A DNA stretch of 37,980 nucleotides from Roseiconus nitratireducens (GTDB lineage Bacteria > Planctomycetota > Planctomycetia > Pirellulales > Pirellulaceae): assembly GCF_008629675.1 (NCBI RefSeq), contig NZ_VWOX01000029.1:1-37980 (forward strand). Reading direction: 5' to 3'. This document shows positions 15,017 to 28,182 of the stretch, piece by piece. A program made the translations under genes and the position numbers. The notes beneath the pieces are model-generated. The model searched no databases. It worked only from the letters and a program-made list of their open reading frames with translations, and was not told the origin of the DNA. Within the stretch, counting starts at the first letter, position 1. Each line of letters begins with the position of its first letter.

Positions 15017-15192
15017 TTTCGCCAATCCTTTTCAGCCTGATCTCCGCTAAAGTCACCCGTTCTTAACTACGCTATGGTTCGCAAAACAAGAAGTCAAGGC
15101 TCCTGCTGGTTGAAACTGGCTGGGTTTCGCTTTAGACTGCTTGCTGGCGCATTAAGGGCTGCGTTGCAAATTGCCCGAACAAGGAGCACGAC
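15017..15192. promoter_or_regulatory. Divergent promoter region between CBASS-like module and BREX operon
   Basis: Within this gap, TTGAAA at 15110 to 15115 and TAGACT at 15133 to 15138 are separated by 17 nt on the plus strand. That is a good sigma-70-type promoter candidate for the XRE gene. A strong AAGGAG (15181 to 15186) precedes the GTG start. The XRE protein encoded immediately downstream may bind here and control both directions; no operator could be defined. Confidence 0.5.
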
Positions 15193-15603
15193 GTGTCAAG
15201 CGTTGGAGATCGAATACGGGAAAGACGCTTGGAACTCGGTTGGACGCAGGACCATCTCTGCACAAAAACCGGGCTTTCCAAGAGCTTTCTGTCGGAACTG
15301 GAAGGCGGGAAACGCAGCGTTAGTGCTTCCAACCTGCTGAGCATTGCTAGCGCATTGGGGGTCTCGCTGGACTACCTGATGACCGGCAAGGCAAGCGAAG
15401 AAGCGCCTGTGCAGGTGCCGATTCCGGCATCTCTGGCGAAGTTCGCAGCCGACGAAGGTTTGTCTTTTCGGCAGACCCTGATGCTGCTCGATATGCAGAA
15501 ACAAATCGTCGCCCACCGCAGTGCCCAAAAAAAGGACGGCCTGGAGTCAGTGGACTGGAGGAAGTTCTACGAGGGCGTGAAAGAGTTTTTGGAGAACGAA
15601 TGA
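15193..15603 (+). CDS. XRE-family transcriptional regulator
   Basis: This 136-residue protein has an N-terminal helix-turn-helix of the XRE/Cro-cI class at about residues 6 to 60 (IRERRLELGWTQDHL, then GLSKSFLSELEGGKRS, then LLSIASALGVSLDYLM). A helical C-terminal tail follows. The start is GTG 15193, six nt after AAGGAG. It is followed by an ImmA-like peptidase with a 4-nt ATGA overlap, a pair that in phage and ICE systems acts as repressor plus repressor-cleaving protease. It most likely controls the downstream defence operon, and is itself the first gene of it. Confidence 0.85.
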   Translation: MSSVGDRIRERRLELGWTQDHLCTKTGLSKSFLSELEGGKRSVSASNLLSIASALGVSLDYLMTGKASEEAPVQVPIPASLAKFAADEGLSFRQTLMLLDMQKQIVAHRSAQKKDGLESVDWRKFYEGVKEFLENE

Positions 15604-16661
15604 GCCGCTGGGAACTAACACGGGAGATCGAAACTCTTGCAGCCGAGATTGGCCTCGGCGACGGTGCGCCCGTGGACAGAATTCTCAACTACTGCCGACA
15701 AAGAATCGATACATGGGTCGATCAATCGGGTGGCGTGGAAAGCGTTGAAGCTCTCGAATCTCTCGTCACTCGCCAACTCCAGATGGTCTTCGAAGAAATC
15801 CATTCTGACGATGATTGGGACCGTCTCACCGACGTTTACGCTAGGGGCAAGAAGGAGTTCGTATTCGCTGGAATGCGGACGAAGTTCGATGACGAAAATG
15901 ACCCGACCTATGGAGCCTTGGTGCAACGTCGGAATGCCGGGGATGACGATCCAGATCGGTTTGTTGCTGTGATTGATTGTCGTGAATCAAAACTCGCTCG
16001 ACGATTCTTCACTCGCTGGCATGAAATTGCTCATCGGTTGACGACCCACGCCGACATGTTGGAGCCGGCGTATCGATCCGAGCAGGATCCTATCGAACGC
16101 TTGATGGACGAAATTGCAGGGCAAGTCGGCTTCTATGAACCGCTCTTCAATCCAGCCTTTCAGAAGGCAATGCACGGCCAGCGACACTTGACTTTTGGCG
16201 GCATTGAGTCGGTCATCGAAAACGCCTTTCCCGCAGCAAGTTTTCAGGCAACGCTGTTCGCTTGCTTTCGACGAATAGAGACGCCAGTCGTTTACCTTGA
16301 AGCCACGCTTGGCCACAAAAAGGAAGTCAGAAGGAAGCTCGCAACGCCAAGTTTGTTCAATGACGCCACCCCATCAGGTGAGTTGCGTGCCGTCAAGGTG
16401 CTTCAAAACAAAGCGGCGCAGAATGCCAGATTCACAATACCAACAAACATGCGAGTTCCAGTTGGCTCACTTATCCACAGGCTGTTCGATGCCGAACCGC
16501 AAGCAGATGGAAGTGCCCAGGAAGACTTGAATCATTGGGAATCCCAAGGGCGAAGTTTGGAAGCGTGTCCTGTTGTGGTTGAGGCTCGCAAGGTTCCTGA
16601 TCGGGTCATTGCCACCGTACAGCCACTGAATTTTGGAAGGAAGGTGCCGCATGGACGATGA
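15600..16661 (+). CDS. ImmA/IrrE-family metallopeptidase
   Basis: This 353-residue protein carries HEIAH at residues 141 to 145 within FFTRWHEIAHRLTTH, the zinc-binding site of the COG2856 ImmA/IrrE family. Known ImmA cleaves its cognate XRE repressor after DNA damage or signalling, releasing transcription. The protein is longer than the short 150 to 200-residue ImmA and has an added N-terminal part (about 90 residues) and a long C-terminal domain (about 200 residues) that may sense a ligand. It overlaps the XRE gene by four nt and overlaps the next peptidase gene. Cleavage of the preceding XRE protein is inferred from neighbours. Confidence 0.78.
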   Translation: MSRWELTREIETLAAEIGLGDGAPVDRILNYCRQRIDTWVDQSGGVESVEALESLVTRQLQMVFEEIHSDDDWDRLTDVYARGKKEFVFAGMRTKFDDENDPTYGALVQRRNAGDDDPDRFVAVIDCRESKLARRFFTRWHEIAHRLTTHADMLEPAYRSEQDPIERLMDEIAGQVGFYEPLFNPAFQKAMHGQRHLTFGGIESVIENAFPAASFQATLFACFRRIETPVVYLEATLGHKKEVRRKLATPSLFNDATPSGELRAVKVLQNKAAQNARFTIPTNMRVPVGSLIHRLFDAEPQADGSAQEDLNHWESQGRSLEACPVVVEARKVPDRVIATVQPLNFGRKVPHGR

Positions 16662-17334
16662 GTTGGTTTCAGCAGCGCACCACGAAGCTGGGCACATTGT
16701 CATTGCTCATGCGCTCGATAGCCGTGTCATTAGTTTAAAGCTGTTTTGGAGTGACCTAGGCAGGTGGTTTGGTGAATCGCCAGTGCGACTCGGCAAGGAA
16801 GATCCACAAGGGATGGAATTCATTGTGCGAATGCCACAACTTCTAACTGTTTCCGCAAAAACCGCCTTGGCTGGGATGCTTGCCCAGGCGAAGTATGAGG
16901 GAATTCGCAAGTACGGCGAGGGAATTCAGTTTGATCTCGATGCTGACCTGAATGCGTTATCGGAATTTCTCCGTGACAACAGCCGGACGGAAGCCAATCC
17001 CGGTTCAATTGAGTTTGGCTTCACAACAAAAAGCGGTGATCGTGTAACCCTTCGCCTCTCTGGTCACTGCTTCAGCACAGCAGATAGCAAGAGCTTCAAC
17101 AGGTCTCTCAGGCAAGTAGCTGGCCTAGACCCCTTTGCATTGACACGAGAGACCATGCAGTTGATCGATCTCGAAGCCAACCGGATCAACATCAAAGCTC
17201 TAGCAACTTTAGTATTGAAGCAACCGGAGTCGGGAGATGACAAGCTAAGGTCGTTGACCGCCGAACAGATATTGGAAGTGCTCTCGGGCAAAGTTGAGCA
17301 AGCCGATTTCGAGATGCCAAATTCAAATGATTGA
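16651..17334 (+). CDS. HEAGH peptidase-like protein (M41-like)
   Basis: This 227-residue protein has an HEAGH motif at residues 11 to 15 (SAAHHEAGHIVIAH), the zinc site found in FtsH-type M41 peptidases. It lacks the AAA ATPase and transmembrane parts of FtsH, so it would be a stand-alone M41-like domain. The third metal ligand could not be assigned. ATG 16651 has GGAAGG upstream and overlaps the end of the ImmA gene. It joins two peptidase genes between the regulator and BrxF, so a role in signal-dependent cleavage within this defence operon is plausible but unproven. Confidence 0.6.
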   Translation: MDDELVSAAHHEAGHIVIAHALDSRVISLKLFWSDLGRWFGESPVRLGKEDPQGMEFIVRMPQLLTVSAKTALAGMLAQAKYEGIRKYGEGIQFDLDADLNALSEFLRDNSRTEANPGSIEFGFTTKSGDRVTLRLSGHCFSTADSKSFNRSLRQVAGLDPFALTRETMQLIDLEANRINIKALATLVLKQPESGDDKLRSLTAEQILEVLSGKVEQADFEMPNSND

Positions 17335-17806
17335 ACAGACAACACAACTCGAACAAGCGATTCAGCAGGCGGCGAGCCAGTATTTTCGGCTCGTCATCCT
17401 GGCTGGTGCGCCGGGGTCTGGGAAAACGGCTGCGCTTCAATCGGTCGCACAAAGAGCCGGGTGCGAACTCGTGAAGGTGAATCTGGAGTTGAGCAAGAGA
17501 ATGCTCGAACTAACTCGCATACAGCGTTCACGGCAGGTCGAACGGCTATTCAAGGAAATCGTTTCCGGCCAACCAGGCGATGTCGTGATTCTCGATAACT
17601 TGGAGATCCTGTTTGACGCCGATTTGGAAGTCGAGCCCTTGCGTCTGCTGCAAGTTTCCAGTCGTAATCGGACAGTCGTCGCATCCTGGAATGGCAGTTA
17701 CGTTGACGGAACATTGACCTATGCCGAGCCTGGTCATCCAGAATTCATCCAATTCAAACAGACCGAAGCCATCGTACTTCCGGTCCAAACAACCGAAGGC
17801 AATTGA
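17327..17806 (+). CDS. brxF: BrxF, small P-loop ATPase of BREX type 3
   Basis: This 159-residue protein has Walker A GAPGSGKT at residues 27 to 34 and a Walker B-like VVILDNLEIL further on, with no other domain. Its size and place directly before a DUF6079-type BrxC match BrxF, the small ATPase that is a hallmark of BREX type 3. The ATG at 17327 overlaps the stop of the previous gene; an earlier TTG at 17294 would overlap by 41 nt and is less likely. The name is based on order and size as I recall them, and I did not compare sequences. Confidence 0.75.
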   Translation: MIEQTTQLEQAIQQAASQYFRLVILAGAPGSGKTAALQSVAQRAGCELVKVNLELSKRMLELTRIQRSRQVERLFKEIVSGQPGDVVILDNLEILFDADLEVEPLRLLQVSSRNRTVVASWNGSYVDGTLTYAEPGHPEFIQFKQTEAIVLPVQTTEGN

Positions 17807-17823
17807 CGGGAGTAAGTGTTGTC

Positions 17824-20800
17824 ATGAAGTACAGTGATCTGGTCAAGTTCGAGCCCATCGAATCAGTCATTCAGTTGGAACAGGCGGATTCTCCAGATGC
17901 GGTTAAGCAACTGGTGCAGACGTTTGTGATCTCAGATCGCATGGCCGAACAGTTGTGCGAACTTGTGATCCCCAACCTGCAATTTGAGACGCCTGCCGAC
18001 AACAAAGGCATCTTGATCGTTGGTAACTACGGTACTGGTAAGAGCCACTTGTTGTCGCTCATTTCTGGTCTTGCCGAACATGCGGACATGACCAAATCCG
18101 TCCGGGGCATGGAGGTGGCAAAGTCGTCGGCTGCGATCTCTGGAAAATTCAAAGTCGTTCGCCTTGAACTACCGGCCACAAAGAAGAGTCTTCGCAACAT
18201 TATTTGCGGCAGGTTGGAAGACTTCATGGCTGATGAAGGCTTGTCATTCAGCTTTCCATCCGATGAAGAGGTGGACAGCAATAAAGACGACCTGTCGCAG
18301 ATGATGGCGGAGTTCGCCGGAAAGTATCCTGACCATGGTCTGCTTTTGGTTGTGGACGAGTTGCTGGACTATCTCAGATCTCGCAAGCAGCACGACCTGA
18401 TTCTCGACCTGGGCTTTTTGCGAGAGATTGGGGAAGTCTGCAAGCTGAATCGATTTCGGTTCATCGCCGGATTGCAAGAGAGTCTCTTCGATAACCCGAA
18501 ATTCCAATTCGTTGCCGAGAGCCTGCGGCGGGTTAAGGATCGCTTTGAACAGCTTCGTATCGTTCGACAGGACGTGGCGTTCGTTGTATCTGAACGACTT
18601 CTTACAAAAAGCGACGAGCAGAAAGCCAAGATCCGGGAGCATCTCCAAAAGTTCACACCGTTGTACGGTGGAATGGCCGAACGTCTGGAAGAGTTTGTCA
18701 CTCTGTTCCCTGTTCATCCAACTTACTTGGAGGTCTTCGAAGCCATCTCCATCGCTGAGAAGCGAGAAGTCCTAAAGACACTCAGCACGGAAATAAAACG
18801 ATGTCTTGACCAGGATGTACCGAAGGATGAACCGGGACTGATCAGCTATGACTCCTACTGGGAGTTTCTTCAGGGGAATGCTGTTCTTCGGTCGGTCCCA
18901 GAGATTCGTGAAGTTATCGACGTTAGCAAGGTTGTCGAAAACCGAATCCAGCAAGCCTACACCCGCAAAGCACTACAGCCGATGGCGGAACGGATTGTTC
19001 ACGGGCTCTCGATCCTTCGCATGACGACCGATGATATTCGAGCCAAAATCGGCCCAACTGCTGAAGAGCTTCAAAATGGGCTGTGTCTCTACGCACCGAT
19101 CCCGGAAAAGACCAGTGACTTCTTGCGAACGACGGTCGAGTCGTGCCTCAAAGAGATCATGAAGACGGTCAGTGGTCAGTTCATTACCCACAACACGGAG
19201 AATGACCAGTATTACCTGGACCTGCAAAAGACCATCGACCACGATGCCAAGATCCAGGATAAGGCGGACACTCTGTCCGACTCTCACTTGGACCAATACT
19301 ACTTTGACGCACTGACCCGTGTCCTGGAACTGACTGACCTACCGCCGTATGTCCGTGGCTATCAGATTTGGGAACACGAAATCGAATGGCGAGACCACAA
19401 GATCACTCGGCGAGGTTATCTGTTTTTTGGCGCTCCCAACGAACGATCAACTGCTCAACCACCACGAGACTTCTATCTCTACTTCCTTCAACCGTTCGAA
19501 CCGCCGCACTTTGAAGATCAAAAGCTCGCCGATGAAGTCTTCTTCAAACTGACTCATCGAGACAAAGCGTTTGAAGACACTCTTCGGCTATATGCCGGTG
19601 CTCGTGAAATGGCAGCTTCGGCCAGCAGCGGCACTAAGAAGGTCTACGAAGACAAGGCGGATGGCTTCCTCAAGACCCTGGTGGCGTGGCTTCGCACCAA
19701 CATGCTGACTTCCTACGAAGTCATTCATCAAGGCGTGCCCAAGAAAATGGTGGAATGGCTCAAGGGCCATCGCACAGGCAACGCCGCTGTGCGTGATTTG
19801 CTCGAATTGACCGGTTCGGTTTGCCTGGCAACTTCGTTCGATGATCGTTACCCAGAATATCCGACGTTCACCGTCAAGCTGTATGCCAGCAACCTCAAGC
19901 AGCCGACTGAAGACGTACTGCGTTGGCTGGCGGGAGGCGTCAAAAACAATTTGGCAACGGCAGTGCTTGACGGATTGGAATTGCTTGACGGAGACAAACT
20001 CAAGCCTCATTCGTCTCGATACGCCAAAGTGGTTCTTGAGAAGCTGGAAGGAAAACCGCCCGGTCAGGTCGTCAATCGCAAGGAACTCATCACTGTCAAG
20101 AACGACGTTGAGCGAGAGTGCAAATATCAGCTTGAACCGGAGTTCTTACTGATCGTCTTGGCGGCCTTAGCTCAGAACGGCAATATCACTCTCAGTGTGG
20201 CTGGTAAGAAACTCGATGCAGCCAACATCGGTGAAGCCACCAAGATGACGCTCGATCAACTGGTGTCGTTCAAGCATATCGAGAAACCCAAGGGTTTGCC
20301 GCTTGCCGAACTGGTCGCCCTGTTTGAGTTGCTTGGATTGGCTGAAGGTTTGATCCGCAATGAGAACACTCATGACGAAGCGGTTAAGCAACTTCGATCC
20401 AAGTCGAATGACTTGACGGAGAAAGTGGTTACGGTTGCCCAGTATGTCCAAACCGGACTGCCATGCTGGGGCAGCGAACTTATCCCATCTGAAGACCGAG
20501 AGAACTATCGACAGAAACTCGGTGAACTGAAGTCGTTCCTCGAAGGACTACAAGCGTTTAATACTCCCGGAAAGCTCAAGAACTTTACCAAGAGCATCCT
20601 GGAGATTCAGGCTCATTCAACAACCCTCGACATCATTAAGCAGATTGAAGGGCTGAATGGGCTCGTTCAGGAACTAACACCACTCACTGGCTACCTCGGA
20701 ACTGCGGCTGCGGTGCTGCCACCGCAAGATCCGTGGCGCACCCAGATGGAAACGATGCGCAGCGAGTGGCGTGCAAAATTGATGGACCCAACCGCTCGCA

Positions 20801-21551
20801 ATGCAGCCGACTTCCGTCAGAAGATCAATCGTGCATTACAGAAAGTCAAAGAGGACTTTAAGTCCGCCTACTTTGCACTCCACAAGAAGGCTCGACTCGG
20901 AGCCAATGAGGACGGCAAGAAGAAGGAATTGCTCAAAGACGAGCGATTGGAACGTCTGAAGAAGCTGGCTCAAGGGGTTTCGTTGCTTCCGCACTCCAGT
21001 CTTACCGAACTCCAAACCCGGTTGGCGAAGGTTCAGACATGTTTCACCTTGGTGAAAGATGACTTGGATTCGTCACCGACTTGCCCGCATTGCAGCTTCC
21101 GTCCTCAGGAAGAGAACCTCGGTACAAGTGGTGCGGCTGTCCTTGATCAGATCGACGAGCAGTTGGATTCAATGCAGGAGAGTTGGACAAAGACACTCAT
21201 CGAAAACTTGGACGATCCAACTGCCAAGAAGAGCATCAGCCTGCTTCCTGACGAACAAAAGTCAGCGGTTAACGCCTTCCTGAAGTCCAAAACACTTCCA
21301 GAGAAGATCACGAATGAGCTTGTGCAGGGAATTCAACAGGCGCTTTCGGGTCTCGTGGCCATCTCTATCAAGCCAACGGAGCTTGTCGATGCTTTGAGTG
21401 AGGGCGGTGGTCCTTGCACGATTGAACAGATTGAGGCCCGGTTCAACACGTTCATCCAAAAGATCACGAAGGGCAAAGAGCCATCGAAACTTCGTTTGGT
21501 AGTCGAGCCTGACGAATACTGGGGAATGATTCGAGAAAGCGGGGACGAGGC

Positions 21552-21555
<4 letters not shown>
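17824..21555 (+). CDS. brxC: BrxC-type large ATPase (DUF6079-like)
   Basis: This 1243-residue protein starts MKYSDLVKFEPIESVIQL, an N-terminus I recognise from DUF6079/BrxC proteins. Walker A GNYGTGKS lies at residues 67 to 74 and Walker B LLLVVDELLDYL at about 173 to 184. A long helical body follows, and near the C-terminus there is a Cys pair, TCPHC, that may bind zinc. BrxC is the essential ATPase of BREX and probably assembles with DNA and the other components in the cytoplasm to methylate host DNA and block phage DNA. An alternative TTG start at 17803 gives a 4-nt overlap with BrxF; I prefer the family-like N-terminus. Confidence 0.8.
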
Positions 21556-25154
<3,599 letters not shown>

Positions 25155-25157
25155 CCG

Positions 25158-25475
25158 ATGCCAATTCAAGAGGGGCCTTTGTCGCCAGATTCGTTTGCCT
25201 TCAACGGTAATGTTTATCGTGTGGGAATGCCTCTTGTCTGGCGATTGCTCGATCATTTGTGGCGAAGTCCGAATCGTAGTGCCTCAGTAGACAGTCTTGC
25301 TCTTGCAGTTTGGCAAAATCAGGACCATGACGTTAGCTACCTAGCCGTTGCTTCACTTCGCCGCAACTCCAATAGGTTCTTTCGAAAGTACGACATTCCA
25401 CTTCAAATGCGACTAAAAGACGAGAAAGTCGCATTGCACGATATTCGCACATCTGAGGGTTTTTCTCATGTCTAG
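25158..25475 (+). CDS. Small winged-helix protein
   Basis: This 105-residue protein starts 4 nt after the helicase stop and ends overlapping the methylase start by eight nt. Residues 20 to 95 look like a winged helix: LVWRLLDHLWRSPN, then SVDSLALAVWQ, then VASLRRNSNRFFRKYDI, then a strand pair with LKDEKVAL. This resembles the effector domain of OmpR-like regulators without the receiver. It could be a DNA-recognition or regulatory subunit of the complex. The same kind of winged helix closes the beta-grasp protein at 36795 to 37475. Confidence 0.6.
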   Translation: MPIQEGPLSPDSFAFNGNVYRVGMPLVWRLLDHLWRSPNRSASVDSLALAVWQNQDHDVSYLAVASLRRNSNRFFRKYDIPLQMRLKDEKVALHDIRTSEGFSHV

Positions 25476-28179
25476 CGACAGCCAAATGCGTTTTAGCCAC
25501 ACCCACGAAGGCAGCGAGAATGCACAAATTGAATGCCTAGGAAAGACGTTCCCCGACGAAACAGCTCGGCAGCAGCATTTCAGAGAACTGCTTCGTGAAA
25601 AATTAAGTGACCCAGGATTTCGAAGCATCTCCGGGTTTCCGGTAGGCAATGACGACGACATCTTGGCAATGTCAGATCCGCCATTTTATACGGCGTGTCC
25701 TAATCCATTCCTCGGCGACTTCATCGAACACTTCGGCACCAACTATGGTGCTGAGATAAAGTACCACCGTGAACCATTCACCGCTGATGTGAGTGAGGGA
25801 AAAACTGATCCGATATACACCGCACATGCATATCACACCAAAGTACCCTACAAGGCCATCATGCGGTACATCCTGCAATACACCAATCCTGGTGACTTGG
25901 TGTTTGATGGCTTCTGCGGAACTGGGATGACGGGTATTGCAGCACAAATGTGTGGCGACAGACAGGAGATTGAGAAACTCGGCTATCGTGTTACTGCGAA
26001 TGGGCAAGTTCTGGAGCAGCGGAACGATTCCGCAGGAAACTCAGTAGAGATCTCCGTTTCAAGAGTTGGTGAGCGACGAGCAGTTCTAAATGATCTGTCT
26101 CCTGCCGCTTCATTCATAGCGGGAAATTACGGGCAGCCAATTGATGAAGAGTTGTTTCGCAAGGAAGCAAAAAGGATCTTGCACGAAATCGATCATCAAA
26201 TGGGTTGGATGTTTGAGACGCACCATTCAGACGGCAAAACGATTGGGCGCATTAATTTCACTGTCTGGAGTGATGTCTTTTCGTGCGGGGAGTGTGGGGA
26301 AGAGATAGTTTTCGTTGACGAAGCTCTGGACACCGAATCGGGATCAATTCGAGATGCCTTTCCTTGTCCTCGGTGCGGCACCGAGTCCAGAAAGAATGAC
26401 TTGGAGTTGAGGTACGAATCTAGCCTCGATAAAGCCACTGGCAGTTCGATCTCACTACCAAAGCGTGTGCCGGTTCTTATCGACTACACAGCAAAAGGAA
26501 AAAGGTACACCAAAAAACCGGACGAAGCTGATTTAGCGGTGTTGAGGAGGATTGCAGAGTCGCCATTGCCATCACATCTTCCTACGTTGGAATTGCCCGA
26601 CATGCAAATGCGGCGTGTCGGGCGAATGCAACCTTCTCACATTACGCACATTCATCACTTTTTTTTGCCTCGCCCCGCTCGTTGGATGTCCGCATTATGG
26701 GAGAAGGCAATCAGTGTATCCGACCATCGTCTTCGCAGATTCCTGCTCTACTTTGTAGAGCAGGCGATCTGGACCGCTTCATTAGTTAACCGCTATCGAC
26801 CAACCGGCTATTCACAAGTTAATCAGTACTTGACTGGTGTGTTTTACATTCCATCGCAGCACGCAGAATGTAGTCCTTGGTATGTGCTCGAAGGGAAGGC
26901 TAAACGTCTAACGAAGCTGTTCAGCAATTTCCAGCCAAAGCTAGGAAACACAATTGTTACAACTCAGGATTTATCTGCCGTTGGCTTGCCCGACAACTCA
27001 ATTGACTACATTTTTACCGATCCTCCATTCGGAGAGAATATCTATTACTCGGATCTGAACATCCTAATCGAGTCTTGGCACGGTGTCCTTACTGCTACTG
27101 ATCCAGAAGCAATTGTTGATCGAGTAAAACAAAAGACGCTTATTGACTATCAAAGGATGATGAGCGATTGCTTCAGTAACTATTACCGAGTGCTGAAGCC
27201 TGGACGTTGGATGACGGTGGAGTTCCACAACTCAAGAAACAGCGTATGGAACGCCATTCAGGAGGCACTGCAACACGCCGGATTTGTTGTTGCCGACGTG
27301 CGGACATTGGATAAGCAGCAAGGTTCTTTCCAGCAGGTTGTAAGTGGAAACACTGTAAAGCGTGACTTAATCATTTCTGCATACAAGCCCAATGGCGGAC
27401 TTGAGGAGCGATTTCAGACGAAGGCAGGGACCGAGGAAGCGGTGTGGGACTTTGTTTCTACGCACCTCCGGCAATTGCCAGTTTTCGTGTCTCGGGATGG
27501 AAAAGCCGAGCCTGTGACTGAGCGTCAGCCGTATTTGCTCTTCGACCGAATGGTTGCGTTTCATGTACAGCGTGGATACCCGATTCCTATGTCATCTCCT
27601 GAATTTCACGATGGACTTCGCCAGAACTTTCCTGAGCGTGACGGCATGTATTTCTTATCGGATCAGGTGAGTGAGTATGACCGAAGACGACTAGAAGTAG
27701 ACGGTGTCGGGCAATTGCAACTGTTTGTCAGTGATGAGAAAAGTGCAATTCAATGGGTGCGGCAGCAGCTCAAGGATCAGCCCAGGGGATATCAGGACCT
27801 TTCTCCGATTTATATGAAGGAGGCGCAGCGAGTGTGGGAGAAGCACGAGCAGCCGCTCGAACTTACCACGATCCTCGAACAGAACTTTGTCAAAGACTCC
27901 GAAGGCATTTGGCATGTTCCAGATCTGAAAAACGAATCGCATTTGGAGCAGTTGCGTCACCGAACGCTTATCAAAGAGTTTCAGCAATACATTGAAGCTA
28001 AAGGCAAGCTCAAGGTCGTTCGTACCGAGGCATTGCGAGCGGGATTTAAAGAAGCGTGGCAGGAGAAGGATTACAAGACCATCGTGCAAATGGCGAAGCG
28101 AGTACCTGATGCTGTGATCCAGGAAGATCAAGCATTGCTGATGTACTTTGACAATGCTTCGCTGATGTTGGGTGAATGA
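25468..28179 (+). CDS. pglX: PglX-type adenine DNA methyltransferase with zinc ribbon
   Basis: This 903-residue protein has the methylase motif I at about residues 145 to 155 (LVFDGFCGTGMTG), the SAM-binding loop, and the catalytic motif IV DPPF at 518 to 521 (IFTDPPFGENIYY). A zinc ribbon (C273, C276, C300, C303) is inserted between them. A further DPPF occurs near the N-terminus at 70 to 73, where motif IV would not be expected. It fits the BREX type 3 PglXI methylase, related to COG1743, which methylates adenine in a short non-palindromic site to mark host DNA. The site cannot be read from the sequence. Confidence 0.82.
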   Translation: MSSDSQMRFSHTHEGSENAQIECLGKTFPDETARQQHFRELLREKLSDPGFRSISGFPVGNDDDILAMSDPPFYTACPNPFLGDFIEHFGTNYGAEIKYHREPFTADVSEGKTDPIYTAHAYHTKVPYKAIMRYILQYTNPGDLVFDGFCGTGMTGIAAQMCGDRQEIEKLGYRVTANGQVLEQRNDSAGNSVEISVSRVGERRAVLNDLSPAASFIAGNYGQPIDEELFRKEAKRILHEIDHQMGWMFETHHSDGKTIGRINFTVWSDVFSCGECGEEIVFVDEALDTESGSIRDAFPCPRCGTESRKNDLELRYESSLDKATGSSISLPKRVPVLIDYTAKGKRYTKKPDEADLAVLRRIAESPLPSHLPTLELPDMQMRRVGRMQPSHITHIHHFFLPRPARWMSALWEKAISVSDHRLRRFLLYFVEQAIWTASLVNRYRPTGYSQVNQYLTGVFYIPSQHAECSPWYVLEGKAKRLTKLFSNFQPKLGNTIVTTQDLSAVGLPDNSIDYIFTDPPFGENIYYSDLNILIESWHGVLTATDPEAIVDRVKQKTLIDYQRMMSDCFSNYYRVLKPGRWMTVEFHNSRNSVWNAIQEALQHAGFVVADVRTLDKQQGSFQQVVSGNTVKRDLIISAYKPNGGLEERFQTKAGTEEAVWDFVSTHLRQLPVFVSRDGKAEPVTERQPYLLFDRMVAFHVQRGYPIPMSSPEFHDGLRQNFPERDGMYFLSDQVSEYDRRRLEVDGVGQLQLFVSDEKSAIQWVRQQLKDQPRGYQDLSPIYMKEAQRVWEKHEQPLELTTILEQNFVKDSEGIWHVPDLKNESHLEQLRHRTLIKEFQQYIEAKGKLKVVRTEALRAGFKEAWQEKDYKTIVQMAKRVPDAVIQEDQALLMYFDNASLMLGE

Positions 28180-28182
28180 TCC

